From contig JBDNIY010000010.1 in the NCBI GenBank assembly GCA_041688015.1, positions 1-64,000 of the forward strand: 64,000 bases of DNA, in the 5' to 3' direction. Origin of the DNA: Parvibaculum sp041688015. GTDB lineage: Bacteria; Pseudomonadota; Alphaproteobacteria; Parvibaculales; Parvibaculaceae. Below are positions 17,123-25,481 of this stretch, one piece after another (position 1 is the stretch's first letter; the number at the start of each line of letters is the position of its first letter). Position numbers and translations under genes: made by a program. Under the pieces are notes generated by a model. That model was not told the DNA's origin, did not search any database, and saw only the letters and a program-made list of their open reading frames with translations.

Positions 17123-17926
17123 TCAGCGCCCCTTGAACACGGCTTTGCGCTTTTCCATGAAGGCGGTGCGGCCTTCGGCGTAGTCTTCGCTGTGGAAGCA
17201 GCGTTCGATCAGCTGGTCGCAGAAGGCGGCGTCGAAATCTTCCGGGGCCTTCAATGTTTCATCGATGATCTTCTTGGCGGTCATGACGGTGAGCGGCGCG
17301 TTGTCGGCGATGGTGGCGCAGGTGGTGAGGGTTTCGGTTTCCAGTGCATCGCGGGCAAAGACGCGATTGATGAGACCCATGGCGAGCGCTTCATCGTGGC
17401 TGAAACGGCGCGCGGTGAAGAAAATTTCTTTTGCATAAGCGGGGCCAACAACATCGACGAGACGGCGCGTGCCTGACGCGGCATAGGCAAGGCCGAGTTT
17501 GGCCGCTGGGATGCCGAAGGTGGAACCAACTGAGGCAAAACGCAGGTCGCAAGAAAGCGCGATGCCAAGGCCGCCACCGATGCAATAGCCATCGATCATG
17601 GCGATGGTGGGGCGGTTCGCGTTGGCGATGGTTTCAAAGGCCAGCGTGGTGGCGTCTTCGTAGGTGACGACGCTGGCGGGATCGCCGCGCTGAGCTTTGA
17701 ATTGCGAGATGTCGGCGCCTGCAACAAAAGCTTTGTCGCCTGCGCCGGTGAGCACGATGGTTTTGATCTCGGGGTCGGCTTCGAAGGCGGCAATGATTGT
17801 GGGCACCGCCTGCCACATGTCGAGGCTAACGGCGTTGAGGCGCTCTGGATTGTTGAAGATCATCCAGCCGATACTGCCAGTTTTTTTGGCGATCATGCGG
17901 GAGGTGGGCGAGGAAAGGGTGGACAT
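17123..17926 (-). CDS. Enoyl-CoA hydratase/isomerase family protein (crotonase)
   Basis: 267 residues with the crotonase fold. The oxyanion-hole segments are DKAFVAGADISQF (residues about 67-79) and IDGYCIGGGLGIALSCDLR (about 112-130). The position of the usual second glutamate is occupied by a segment reading AKLGLAYAA, so hydratase chemistry is not assured. It acts on CoA thioesters in beta-oxidation-like pathways. First of four crotonases in the window. Confidence 0.87.
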   Translation of the reverse strand: MSTLSSPTSRMIAKKTGSIGWMIFNNPERLNAVSLDMWQAVPTIIAAFEADPEIKTIVLTGAGDKAFVAGADISQFKAQRGDPASVVTYEDATTLAFETIANANRPTIAMIDGYCIGGGLGIALSCDLRFASVGSTFGIPAAKLGLAYAASGTRRLVDVVGPAYAKEIFFTARRFSHDEALAMGLINRVFARDALETETLTTCATIADNAPLTVMTAKKIIDETLKAPEDFDAAFCDQLIERCFHSEDYAEGRTAFMEKRKAVFKGR

Positions 17927-18040
17927 ACAACGGCTCCGGTCAATTTTGGATTGGCCGCATTGTGCCTGCCGCGTTGCCGCATGTCATCTAGGGATCAAGC
18001 TCCGGGATGACACTGAATTGGAGGAGAATTATAAAATGTA

Positions 18041-18128
18041 CGTCATGGCCGGACTTGATCCGGCCATCCACGCCTTTGCCGCAAGGAAAGGGGAGGCGTG
18101 GATACGCGGGTCAAGCCCGCGCATGACG
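18041..18128. repeat. Class B bipartite palindromic repeat
   Basis: Same architecture as 17022-17112 and nearly the same sequence (CGTCATGGCCGGACTTGATC at the left, GGATACGCGGGTCAAGCCCG towards the right). A fragment GGGATCAAGCTCCGGGATGACAC sits just upstream at about 17990-18012. The repeat fills the gap between the sulfatase 3' end and the crotonase 5' end. Confidence 0.85.
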
Positions 18129-18154
18129 ATATTTTTTAGAGGTCGTCATCGGCT

Positions 18155-19693
18155 TCACACCGGCGCGACGCATTCCAACTTGGGATCATGCGCGGGTGGC
18201 AGGGCGTCGTGTAAGTCGGCCAGCAGATCGGACTTGAGCTTGGCATAGGCGGGGTCGGCCCAGAGGTTGCGCCATTGCTGAGGGTCGTTTTTGTGGTCGT
18301 AAAGCTCGCCTTCATGGCCGTCGTAAATCGTGCCGGGCAAATAGGCGGTGATGGTGTAGCCGTCGCGGTAGATGGTGCGCAGACCCACCGTGGTGCCATC
18401 GACATGGGTGCAATCCCATTCGGTGAAGACGCGCTCGCGGCCTTGTTTTTCGCCTTCAGCGTCCGACTTCGGCATGGCTTTTCCTTGCATCCATTCGGGC
18501 ACGGGCAGGCCTGCGATTTCGCAAAATGTTGGCGCGAGATCGACTTGGCCGACGGGCGCTTTAACGCTTGAGGGCGTGACGGCGGCGGATTTTGCTGGTG
18601 ACCAGATCATCGGCAAGCGCATCAGCGCATCGACGTGGTAGGGGCCTTTGAACAGCAGGCCGAACTCGCCCTGAAACTCGCCGTGGTCGGTGGTGAAGAC
18701 GACATCGACGTCGTCGCCCCAGCCGCGCTTTTCAATCTCGACCATGACTTTGGCGATGGCTTCGTCGATCAATTCGTTTTCGACATGGGTGAAGGCGTTG
18801 ATCTCTTGCACCTGATCGGCCGTCATGTCGCAAGCGCGGAATTTCGGCGGCGCTTCGTAATTGGTCACGCGCATGCCGTTGTACCATTCGAGCCAATGCT
18901 GCGGCTTGTCCTTCAGGATCGCTTCGATCTTGTCCTTGGAGCCTGGATAAAATTCTGGCAGCGGTGTGTCGCGCCACGGATGGCGGCCAAGTTCGCTCTG
19001 CGGCGGGTCCCACGGATGATGCGGATCGGGGAAGGACATCCAGCAGAACCAGTCCTCGTCGGCCTTCACCGTTTTCAGCCAGTCGATGGTGCGGTCGGCG
19101 ACCCAATCGGTGTGGTAAAGCTCGCGCGGGATCGAATTGAAATGTAGCTGGCAGCCGCCCGTGTCGCCGCCGCCTTCGGCGTTGACATTGAAGGTGTCGT
19201 CGAGGTTTTGATAAAACTTGCCGATGGCGTCGGGGTCTTTGGATTTCACCCAATCGCTGTAATGCAGGATCAAGGGCGTGTGGGTGGCAAGCTCCATATA
19301 TTCAAAACCACGATGCGGCCCGTGCTCGCCTTTGCGCGACATCTGGCTCTCGTAGAACTGCTGCTTGAAATCCATGAAGGGTTCGAAATGCGCCTTGCCG
19401 ATCAGCGCCGTGCGATAGCCGCCTTCGTCATGCAGGTAGCGCGCGACGGAGGGCGCATCGACGGGCAGCGGCACACCGTTCATCCAGACGCCATGCGTGG
19501 ACACATATTGCCCCGTGATCATGGTGGAGCGGGCGGGCATGCAGACGACATTCTGGTTATGCGCGCGGGTGTAATTGATGCCCTTGGCGGCCAGCTTGTC
19601 GATGGCGGGGGTGGCTGCGACCTTGCCGCCGTTCACGCCGATGGCATCAAAGCGCATCTGGTCGGTGGTGATGAAAAGGATTTTGCGGCCCAT
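18155..19693 (-). CDS. Sulfatase family hydrolase (formylglycine type)
   Basis: 512 residues. The sulfatase signature C51-M-P-A-R55 (in VVCMPARSTMITG) supplies the cysteine that must be converted to formylglycine, and the metal site begins with TTDQMR at residues 9-14; a second metal cluster is TTDHGEFQGEFG in the C-terminal half. The family cleaves sulfate esters or, in some close relatives, phosphonate or phosphate esters. There is no signal peptide, so it is cytosolic. GGGAGGAG upstream of the ATG at 19693 supports the start. No maturase gene is seen nearby. Confidence 0.92.
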   Translation of the reverse strand: MGRKILFITTDQMRFDAIGVNGGKVAATPAIDKLAAKGINYTRAHNQNVVCMPARSTMITGQYVSTHGVWMNGVPLPVDAPSVARYLHDEGGYRTALIGKAHFEPFMDFKQQFYESQMSRKGEHGPHRGFEYMELATHTPLILHYSDWVKSKDPDAIGKFYQNLDDTFNVNAEGGGDTGGCQLHFNSIPRELYHTDWVADRTIDWLKTVKADEDWFCWMSFPDPHHPWDPPQSELGRHPWRDTPLPEFYPGSKDKIEAILKDKPQHWLEWYNGMRVTNYEAPPKFRACDMTADQVQEINAFTHVENELIDEAIAKVMVEIEKRGWGDDVDVVFTTDHGEFQGEFGLLFKGPYHVDALMRLPMIWSPAKSAAVTPSSVKAPVGQVDLAPTFCEIAGLPVPEWMQGKAMPKSDAEGEKQGRERVFTEWDCTHVDGTTVGLRTIYRDGYTITAYLPGTIYDGHEGELYDHKNDPQQWRNLWADPAYAKLKSDLLADLHDALPPAHDPKLECVAPV

Positions 19694-19923
19694 GGGGGCT
19701 CCTCCCGCGTGTCATTTTAATGTAATCCATTAAATTAGCGGGGATGTGAGGGAAGAGCAAGTGTTGCGTGCGGTGGGTGTGAGGGCAAGGGATTTGAGGA
19801 CCTATCTATCTAAGTCCTCCCCCTAAATCTCTTTTTGCGCCTACGCGCAATGTGAGGGGGGAGGGTTGGGAGGGGGTGAAGCCGCGCGGATTGCGTTCGC
19901 CATTGAGATTGCCGCGAGGCCCA

Positions 19924-19946
19924 GCACCCTCCCCTCAAGGGAGGGT
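19924..19946 (-). terminator. Hairpin downstream of the YjfB-like gene
   Basis: CACCCTCCC (19924-19932) pairs with GGGAGGGTG (19938-19946). It lies about 30 bp past the stop of the leftward gene at 19975. There is no clear U-run, so termination is uncertain. Confidence 0.4.
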
Positions 19947-19974
19947 GGAAGAAGAGTTGGTTTCGCTGAAAAAA

Positions 19975-20169
19975 TCAGACGCTGAGATCGACGGCGTTGC
20001 CCATACCTGTAGGGGCGGCGGCTTGCGCTTTGCCTGCATCGACCGCCTGCAAGAGCAAATCCACGACAGCCTGATCCTGCTGTTGGCCCATCTTCAGCAT
20101 TTGCATAGCCATGGCGCTTTGCGTCTGGCTTTGAGAGGCGATAACGGCGGATGTGGCGAGATCGGACAT
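19975..20169 (-). CDS. YjfB-like putative motility protein
   Basis: 64 residues, Gln/Ala/Met-rich and helical, ending in GNAVDLSV. The length, the helical SQSQTQSAMAMQMLKM start and the terminal hydrophobic beta-like tail match the small YjfB family, annotated as putative motility protein with no proven role. No flagellar genes are nearby. The ribosome-binding site is poor: the upstream DNA is pyrimidine-rich on this strand. Confidence 0.65.
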   Translation of the reverse strand: MSDLATSAVIASQSQTQSAMAMQMLKMGQQQDQAVVDLLLQAVDAGKAQAAAPTGMGNAVDLSV

Positions 20170-20237
20170 GGGGGGAGGTTAGGAGGCGGAGGTTAAGGAG
20201 ATGTTGTTGGCAAGTAGAGATAAGAACCCAATAATCA

Positions 20238-20959
20238 AGGGGCTGACCTATGAGATTTAGCATTATAGGCTCATCTCATGCGGTTAAAGCATTCAAAACT
20301 ATCACATTTTCAGACCAACCGGTTGATTGAACAGTTTATTGCTGGGACACCAGCCAGAACAGCGGCAGCTCTGATTGGCGTGAACAAGATTTCAGCGACG
20401 AACTTTTATCACAAATTGCGCGAGATTATTTATGACCGACTTTTGGAAGAAGCCGGTGAACTTGCTGGCGAGGTGGAAGTAGATGAAAGCTATTTTGGTG
20501 GCGTCAGAAAAGGCAAGCGCGGGCGTGGTGCTGCGGGCAAGGTTCCGGTATTTGGATTATTAAAACGCGGCGGCAAAGTCTTCACGATGGCCGTCAAGGA
20601 CACCAGGTCCGATACGCTGATCCCTATTATTGCTTGTAAAGTCCAGCCTGACAGCATTGTCTATACAGATAGCTACCGCAGCTATGACGTACTCGACATA
20701 ACTGACTTTCGCTATTTTAGGATCAATCACAGCAAGCTATTTGCTGACCGGCTCAACCATATCAACGGCATCGAAAATTTCTGGAACCAGGCAAAACGCC
20801 ACCTACGCAAATACAATGGTATCCCCAAAAAGAACTTCGATCTGTTTCTCAAGGAATGTGAATGGCGGTTCAATTACGGACGCCCCGATCAACTGTTGAA
20901 AACACTTCGAAAATGGCTCAAACCATATTCTCAATAATCAATCTCATAGGTCAGCCCCT
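20238..20959 (+). mobile_element. IS1595-family element, IS1016 group, apparently intact
   Basis: A 722-bp element with 20-bp perfect inverted ends (20238-20257 and 20940-20959, AGGGGCTGACCTATGAGATT). It encodes one transposase. Flanking 8-mers (AATAATCA on the left, AAATTGCA on the right) do not match, so the target duplication normal for the family is absent or lost. The right end interrupts a DUF3644 gene. Confidence 0.93.
20278..20937 (+). CDS. IS1016-group transposase (ISXO2-like DDE domain)
   Basis: 219 residues, the usual length for this group. Residues 1-45 form a helix-turn-helix-like region with ARTAAALIGVNKISA. The catalytic domain shows VDESYFGG (first D), YTDSYRSY (second D) and NHINGIENFWNQAKRHLRK (E), then CEWRFNYG. 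The frame is complete and ends 3 bp before the right inverted repeat, so the element may still be active. Confidence 0.95.
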   Translation: MRLKHSKLSHFQTNRLIEQFIAGTPARTAAALIGVNKISATNFYHKLREIIYDRLLEEAGELAGEVEVDESYFGGVRKGKRGRGAAGKVPVFGLLKRGGKVFTMAVKDTRSDTLIPIIACKVQPDSIVYTDSYRSYDVLDITDFRYFRINHSKLFADRLNHINGIENFWNQAKRHLRKYNGIPKKNFDLFLKECEWRFNYGRPDQLLKTLRKWLKPYSQ

Positions 20960-21659
20960 AAATTGCAGTGCAATATTGAGATGCTTATCCAACCCATACT
21001 GGTCACCAAAGAGTTCTTTGATTGTTTGGTTAAAGTTGATGCAACAAGACTGTAACTCCGCACCGACAGCGTCGTCGATCTGGTTTGTTAGTCTGTGTTC
21101 GACCTCATTTCTAATTTCGATAAGAAATTTGAGATTGTTTTTGCTACTGGACGAAAATGGACAGCGTGCATGGGTAATGCATTTTCCCAATTCCCAGTAT
21201 TTGTCGGCTCCTTGCTTTGTCTTTTCTTTGTATTTGAATGCTATACCCTCTCGTTTAAACCAAGCATGCGCCAAATAGGTCCATCCTATGATTGCTGTGA
21301 CGACAAACAGTTCGGCGCGAAAAAGTAAGCCAGCGCTGTTAAAGGTCTGGACGGCGGCTATCATGGCTTTTCTGGACTTGATTAAAAGTTCGTCACCAAC
21401 AATGCTAAGCTCGGTGCGAGAGTCGAGGTTTGGCCAGATTTCTAAATAGTCTTTACAGTTGCTCTTCCGTTGCAGGTTTGACGCCTTTGTCGCGCGTCCC
21501 CCTACGAATTTCTGATATAATGCGATGGTTCAGCGAGCGATTAGGGCGGGTGAAATATGCAAGAATGTCTTGGTCAGTATGTTCTTTCTGATCCAGCATC
21601 GTTTTAATGAGAGCTGTCTCCCATTTTTCGACGGTGTTACCTCTTTTTCCTCGAGCCAA
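20960..21659 (-). pseudogene. DUF3644-domain gene, frameshifted and cut by the IS element
   Basis: Two frames form one leftward protein. The N-terminal part (21659 to 21453) reads QDILAYFTRPNRSLNHRII and ends at TEEQL. The next frame continues at once as KDYLEIWPNLDSRTELSIVG, then RKAMIAAVQTFNSAGL, a DUF3644-like core with ELGKC, LKFLIEIRNEVEHR and CINFNQTIKELFG. A one-base shift near 21455 separates them. The core runs into the IS right end after NIALQF and stops inside the IS. RNEVEH fits the R-x4-H motif of HEPN RNases. I see no continuation on the left side of the IS, so a deletion is likely. Confidence 0.82.
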
Positions 21660-21663
21660 AGGT

Positions 21664-22485
21664 TTATTCCTTCAAAAATTCAATCATCGCCGGGAACGCT
21701 TCCCGATCCTGAACAATAAACAAATGTCCGCCCTCGAACATCTTTAGTTCCACGTTGGGGATGCGGCTTAGCATTTTTTGTTGGGCTTCTGGGGTGGCTT
21801 GGCCGTCGTATTTGCCGCCGCAGATGAGGGTGGGGCAGGTGATCTGGTGCAGGCGGTCCCATGTGTTGTGCTGGGCGCGGGCTTCGAGTTGGCGGCGTTG
21901 GCCCATCGTGTGTCCGGGTTCATCCCTATAGGGATCGTTCGCAGCGTAGGCGACGAATTGTTCGTATTCTTCGGGGTGGGCGGTGATCCAGTCGGGTGTG
22001 CGGCGGTTGTCCATGATGGGGATGAGGTGGCGGGCGCGCGCGATTGGGTCCATGTCTTGGACCTCATGGAGCGGATAGGAGCTGCCGCCTTCGCCGCCGG
22101 GCGAGGTGCAGGCGAGGATGAGGCGGGTGACCAGATGGGGGTGACGTAAGGCCAGTTCCTGCGCGACCATGCCGCCAAACGAGATGCCGCAGACCATCGC
22201 GCTCGGCCAGCCCATTTCGGTGATGATGGCGGCGGCGTCGTCGGCGTAGTCGGCCATGGTGTAGGGCACATCAGGCTTTGAAGTTTGGCCCAGCCCGCGC
22301 TGGTCATAGGCCAGTGTGTCAAAATGCTTGGGGAAGGGGCCGTCCAGCGCGTTGGGTTTGTTGCGCAGGTCGCTGCCGGTGCCCGAGATGAAGAGGAGGG
22401 GGGCGGCGGGCCTGCCGTCCGGCGTAACCTCTGGGGCCTTGCGCTCGAAATAGATATTGAGATCTCGCAATGTGGCGACGGGCAT
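21664..22485 (-). CDS. Alpha/beta hydrolase
   Basis: 273 residues from the ATG at 22485. Nucleophile elbow CGISFGGM with S102, GTGSD around 36-40 as oxyanion loop, DQRGLGQT near 61-68 and a C-terminal FEGGHLF with the base histidine. This pattern is that of esterase/carboxylesterase or ring-opening hydrolases such as 3-oxoadipate enol-lactonase. An upstream in-frame start at 22539 would add 18 residues. The gene ends 5 bp before the DUF3644 remnant, whose start lies just inside its 3' flank. Confidence 0.86.
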   Translation of the reverse strand: MPVATLRDLNIYFERKAPEVTPDGRPAAPLLFISGTGSDLRNKPNALDGPFPKHFDTLAYDQRGLGQTSKPDVPYTMADYADDAAAIITEMGWPSAMVCGISFGGMVAQELALRHPHLVTRLILACTSPGGEGGSSYPLHEVQDMDPIARARHLIPIMDNRRTPDWITAHPEEYEQFVAYAANDPYRDEPGHTMGQRRQLEARAQHNTWDRLHQITCPTLICGGKYDGQATPEAQQKMLSRIPNVELKMFEGGHLFIVQDREAFPAMIEFLKE

Positions 22486-22670
22486 GGGCGGGAATCCTTG
22501 AGAAATTCTTTGCAATTTTGAAGGCTTCGACCATATCACTTCGACGGGGGCGTGCCAGAACGGGAGAATTTGCGAGGCATTTGCAAATTCTTGGGGAATT
22601 GGTTGTCACATCCTCTATATGTTAGTTATTAGAATTGCCGAAAGACCATCAGGTCAAAAGGGAGCACCGC

Positions 22671-23510
22671 ATGTCAAAGCCAGTCGAACGAAACCGCGCC
22701 TCTGAAGCGCTGGCCGTTTGCGATCCTGTGTGGGATCGGCTGCGAGACGAGGCGGCTGAGATGGCGCAGAGCGAGCCTGCGCTGGCGAGCTATCTGCACG
22801 TCACGGTGTTGAATCATAAAAAATTCGAGGCGTCGCTGGCCTATCAACTGGCCCAGAAGGTCGGCAATTCAGAAGTGCGCGCGATGCAGCTGCGCGAATT
22901 GTTTGATGAGGTGCTGGCCGACGACCCGTCGATTGGCGAGGCCGCGCGCGCCGACATCGTGGCCTATTATGACCGCGATCCGGCCTGCCATACTTATGCG
23001 CAGCCGCTGCTATTTTTCAAAGGCTTTGCCTCGTTGCAGCTTTACCGCGTGGCGCATTGGCTGTGGCTGCATGGTCGTCGTCCGATGGCGCTCTATCTGC
23101 AGAGCCGCGTCTCGGAATTGTTTTCGGTGGACATTCACCCTGCCGCGCAGATCGGCAAAGGCGTGTTCATTGATCATGCCAATGGCATCGTGGTCGGCGA
23201 GACGGCTGTGGTGGAAGACGAAGTGTCGATGCTGCATGGCGTGACGCTGGGCGGCACGGGCAAAGAAGGCGGCGACCGTCATCCCAAGATTCGCCGCGGC
23301 GTGCTGATTAGCGTCGGCGCGAAGGTGCTGGGCAATATCGAGGTCGGCGAATATAGCCGCATTGGGGCTGGCAGCGTTGTGTTGAAGGCGGTGCCGCCGC
23401 ATTGCACGGCGGTGGGTGTGCCGGCAAAATTGGTGGGCTGCGCGGGTTGCGACAAGCCGAGCCATGAGATGAACCAGATCATCGGCGAGCTGGACGATAC
23501 GGCGCTCTGA
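22671..23510 (+). CDS. cysE: Serine O-acetyltransferase
   Basis: Transfers acetyl from acetyl-CoA to L-serine, the first step of cysteine synthesis. 279 residues: an N-terminal helical domain (to about 145) and a C-terminal left-handed beta-helix of hexapeptide repeats, with FIDHANGIVVGETAVVEDE and MLHGVTLGGTGKEGGDRHP, which hold the catalytic His/Asp set and the substrate-binding residues. The ATG at 22671 follows GGGAGCACC; a longer frame from 22635 is less likely. A stand-alone gene with no cys neighbour. Confidence 0.95.
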   Translation: MSKPVERNRASEALAVCDPVWDRLRDEAAEMAQSEPALASYLHVTVLNHKKFEASLAYQLAQKVGNSEVRAMQLRELFDEVLADDPSIGEAARADIVAYYDRDPACHTYAQPLLFFKGFASLQLYRVAHWLWLHGRRPMALYLQSRVSELFSVDIHPAAQIGKGVFIDHANGIVVGETAVVEDEVSMLHGVTLGGTGKEGGDRHPKIRRGVLISVGAKVLGNIEVGEYSRIGAGSVVLKAVPPHCTAVGVPAKLVGCAGCDKPSHEMNQIIGELDDTAL

Positions 23511-23534
23511 GATTTTTCGGATTTTTTGTAAGGC

Positions 23535-23565
23535 TGTCATGGCCCGACTTGATCGGGCCATCCGG
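23535..23565. repeat. Half copy of the class B repeat
   Basis: TGTCATGGCCCGACTTGATC followed by GGGCCATCCGG is the left palindrome arm of the class B element without its right half. It sits 25 bp after the cysE stop. Confidence 0.7.
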
Positions 23566-23611
23566 CTTGCTTTGTGGTTGAGGCTGCTGTGTTGTTTGGT
23601 TGATGTCGGAG

Positions 23612-23713
23612 CCTCGTCCTTCGAGACGGCGCAAGAGCGCCTCCTCAGGATGAGGGTTAAGTTTGAATTCTGCCTCATCCTGAGGAGGGCCGAAGGTCCG
23701 CCGCGAAGGATGG
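23612..23713. repeat. Class A repeat, inverted pair
   Basis: A left unit (CCTTCGAGACGGCGCAAGAG to CTCAGGATGAG) and an inverted right unit (CTCATCCTGAGGAGG to CGAAGGATGG) face each other. The right unit overlaps or abuts the end of the leftward oxidase gene at 23721. Confidence 0.83.
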
Positions 23714-23720
23714 CACCACC

Positions 23721-24998
23721 TCACGGCAACCTGTCTTGCATGGCGTACCAGAGCATGCCAGCGACGAGGCCGGGGTAGCGCAGCAGCGTACCGCCGGGGA
23801 AGGTCGGGATTTTGATTTGGCTCATCCAGTCGAAGCGTTCGGCCTGACCAGCGATGGCTTCGCTAAGGAGTTTGCCTGCTAGCGTTGCCATGTTGATGCC
23901 TTGGCCAGAGAAACCTTGGGCATAGAGGACATTGGGCGCGAGGCGGCCGAAATCGGGCATACGCGACAGGGTGATGGCGAGCGTGCCGCCCCAAGCGTAG
24001 TCGATTTTGGTGTCGGCCAATTGCGGGAAGACGCGCAGCATGGGTTTGCGCACGAAGCTCGCGATGTCGCGCGGGAAGGTTGCCGAATAATTTTCGCCGC
24101 CGCCGAACAGCAGGCGTTTGTCGGCGGAGAGGCGATAATAATCGACGACGAATTTGGTGTCCTGCACGGCGACATTGTCGCGGATGAGGGCGTGGGCGGC
24201 GGTGTCGCTTAGCGGTTCGGTGGCGATGATGAAATTGTTGATCGGCATGATGAAGCGCGCCATGCGCGGCTCCAGCTTTTTCAGATAGCCATTGGCGGCG
24301 ATCACGACAAAGCGGGCCGTGACAGTGCCGTTGTCTGTGTGAACCTTGGCCGGATCAGTGTCGGTGATCCTTGTGACGCGGGTGTTCTCGCAAATCTTCA
24401 CGCCCTTGGCTTGCGCGGCGCGTGCGATGCCGAGCGCATAGTTCAGCGGATGGAGATGTACCGCGCCCCTGTCTAGCAAGCCACCATAATAGCGCGTGGT
24501 GGCGACCTGATCGCGGATGTCGTTTTGCGAAATGAACTCAAGTTGGTCATAGCCATATTCCTTGGCCATGTGGTCGGCTTCTTTGCGGAGCCAATCGACG
24601 TCGCCGCGCTTCCATGCGGTTTGTAAGACACCGGGGATGAGGTCGCAGTCGATGTTGTGTGTGGCGACGAGGCTTTTGACCGTGGCGATGCTGTCTTCGG
24701 CCAGCGCCCAGAGACGATGCGCCCATTCGCGCCCGAATTTTTTCTCTAGCTCGCGTTGGTCCTTGCGCTGGCCGGTGCCAACTTGGCCGCCATTGCGACC
24801 TGAGGCGCCAAAGCCGACGCGCTCGGCTTCGAGCAGGGTGACGGCATAGCCGCGCTCGGCCAGATGCAGGGCGGCCGACAGGCCGGTATAGCCCGCACCG
24901 ATCACGCAGACATCGGTGGTCTCGTCGCCGCTGAGCGGCGGCTGAAGAGGCCAAGGATTGGTGGTGGCGGCGTAATAGGAGGCGGGGTATCCGCTCAT
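23721..24998 (-). CDS. FAD-dependent oxidoreductase, DadA/PuuB-like
   Basis: 425 residues. The Rossmann dinucleotide motif VCVIGAGYTGLSAALHLAERG starts at about residue 30, followed by LLEAERVGFGASGRNGGQ, typical of the DAO family of amino-acid/amine oxidases. The C-terminal part has YAQGFSGQGINMATLAGKL. It is closest in style to gamma-glutamylputrescine oxidase (PuuB), which oxidises primary amines made from putrescine. No other puu gene is nearby, so the substrate remains open. The next gene upstream, 19 bp away, is a small ABM-like protein that may share the transcript. Confidence 0.9.
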   Translation of the reverse strand: MSGYPASYYAATTNPWPLQPPLSGDETTDVCVIGAGYTGLSAALHLAERGYAVTLLEAERVGFGASGRNGGQVGTGQRKDQRELEKKFGREWAHRLWALAEDSIATVKSLVATHNIDCDLIPGVLQTAWKRGDVDWLRKEADHMAKEYGYDQLEFISQNDIRDQVATTRYYGGLLDRGAVHLHPLNYALGIARAAQAKGVKICENTRVTRITDTDPAKVHTDNGTVTARFVVIAANGYLKKLEPRMARFIMPINNFIIATEPLSDTAAHALIRDNVAVQDTKFVVDYYRLSADKRLLFGGGENYSATFPRDIASFVRKPMLRVFPQLADTKIDYAWGGTLAITLSRMPDFGRLAPNVLYAQGFSGQGINMATLAGKLLSEAIAGQAERFDWMSQIKIPTFPGGTLLRYPGLVAGMLWYAMQDRLP

Positions 24999-25017
24999 CA
25001 GCTTAACCGGTTTGTGT

Positions 25018-25302
25018 TCAGGCGATCGAATAGGTGGCGTCCTCGCGGCCTGATGCGTGGATGTCGTTTAAGTCCATACAGGCCTCCCATGGGGCGCTGT
25101 CACGGATATCTTCGAGCGCGGATTCACTTTCCCATTCGGTGTAGAAGGCGACGCTTTTGCCATCGGCATGGGTGAGGATGCGCGCGGCGAGATAGCCCTT
25201 GGGCGGCTTGCGGTCGAACTCGCGCTCCATGAAGCCGCGCAACTGCGCCCTGATTTCGTCGGGCTTGGCAGTCTTGAACTGAATGAGATGGGCAACAGGC
25301 AT
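25018..25302 (-). CDS. Small antibiotic-biosynthesis-monooxygenase-like (ABM/dimeric alpha-beta barrel) protein
   Basis: 94 residues from the ATG at 25302. The pattern of a ferredoxin-like dimeric alpha-beta barrel is visible: HLIQFKTAKP, then an amphipathic helix, then ARILTHADGKSVAFYTEWES. Such proteins act as cofactor-free monooxygenases or small ligand-binding proteins. It lies 19 bp upstream of the DadA/PuuB-like gene on the same strand. A longer frame to 25449 crosses a tandem DNA repeat and is unlikely. Confidence 0.65.
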   Translation of the reverse strand: MPVAHLIQFKTAKPDEIRAQLRGFMEREFDRKPPKGYLAARILTHADGKSVAFYTEWESESALEDIRDSAPWEACMDLNDIHASGREDATYSIA

Positions 25303-25380
25303 CAGGCTTCCGTGATTTTGAGGTTCCAAACTTTTATAGCACGGGCTGTTGTAGTTTGGCTTCTCCTGTAAGGGGGGAGA

Positions 25381-25452
25381 TTCTGGCTTTGCGCGCGGCG
25401 CACAAACAGTCACATATTCTGGCTTTGCGTGAGGCGCGCAAACGGCCACACT
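25381..25452. repeat. 36-bp direct tandem repeat, two copies
   Basis: TTCTGGCTTTGCG starts at 25381 and again at 25417. The copies continue in parallel through GGCGC.CAAAC.G.CACA. They lie between the divergent ABM-like and SDR genes, where the SDR promoter should be. Confidence 0.7.
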
Positions 25453-25481
25453 GGGCGCAAATTAAAAACGGAGACAGGGAT

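Noticed and set aside
18635..19147. Rightward frame of 170 codons opposite the sulfatase
   Set aside because: Entirely within the sulfatase gene on the opposite strand, with no motif.
19801..19960. Pyrimidine/purine-rich stretch as part of the IS or a triplex-forming region
   Set aside because: It lies 280 bp outside the IS ends and looks like ordinary intergenic hairpin sequence. No further support was found.
21095..21328. Rightward frame in the DUF3644 region
   Set aside because: The leftward frame carries the DUF3644 motifs; this one is its complement.
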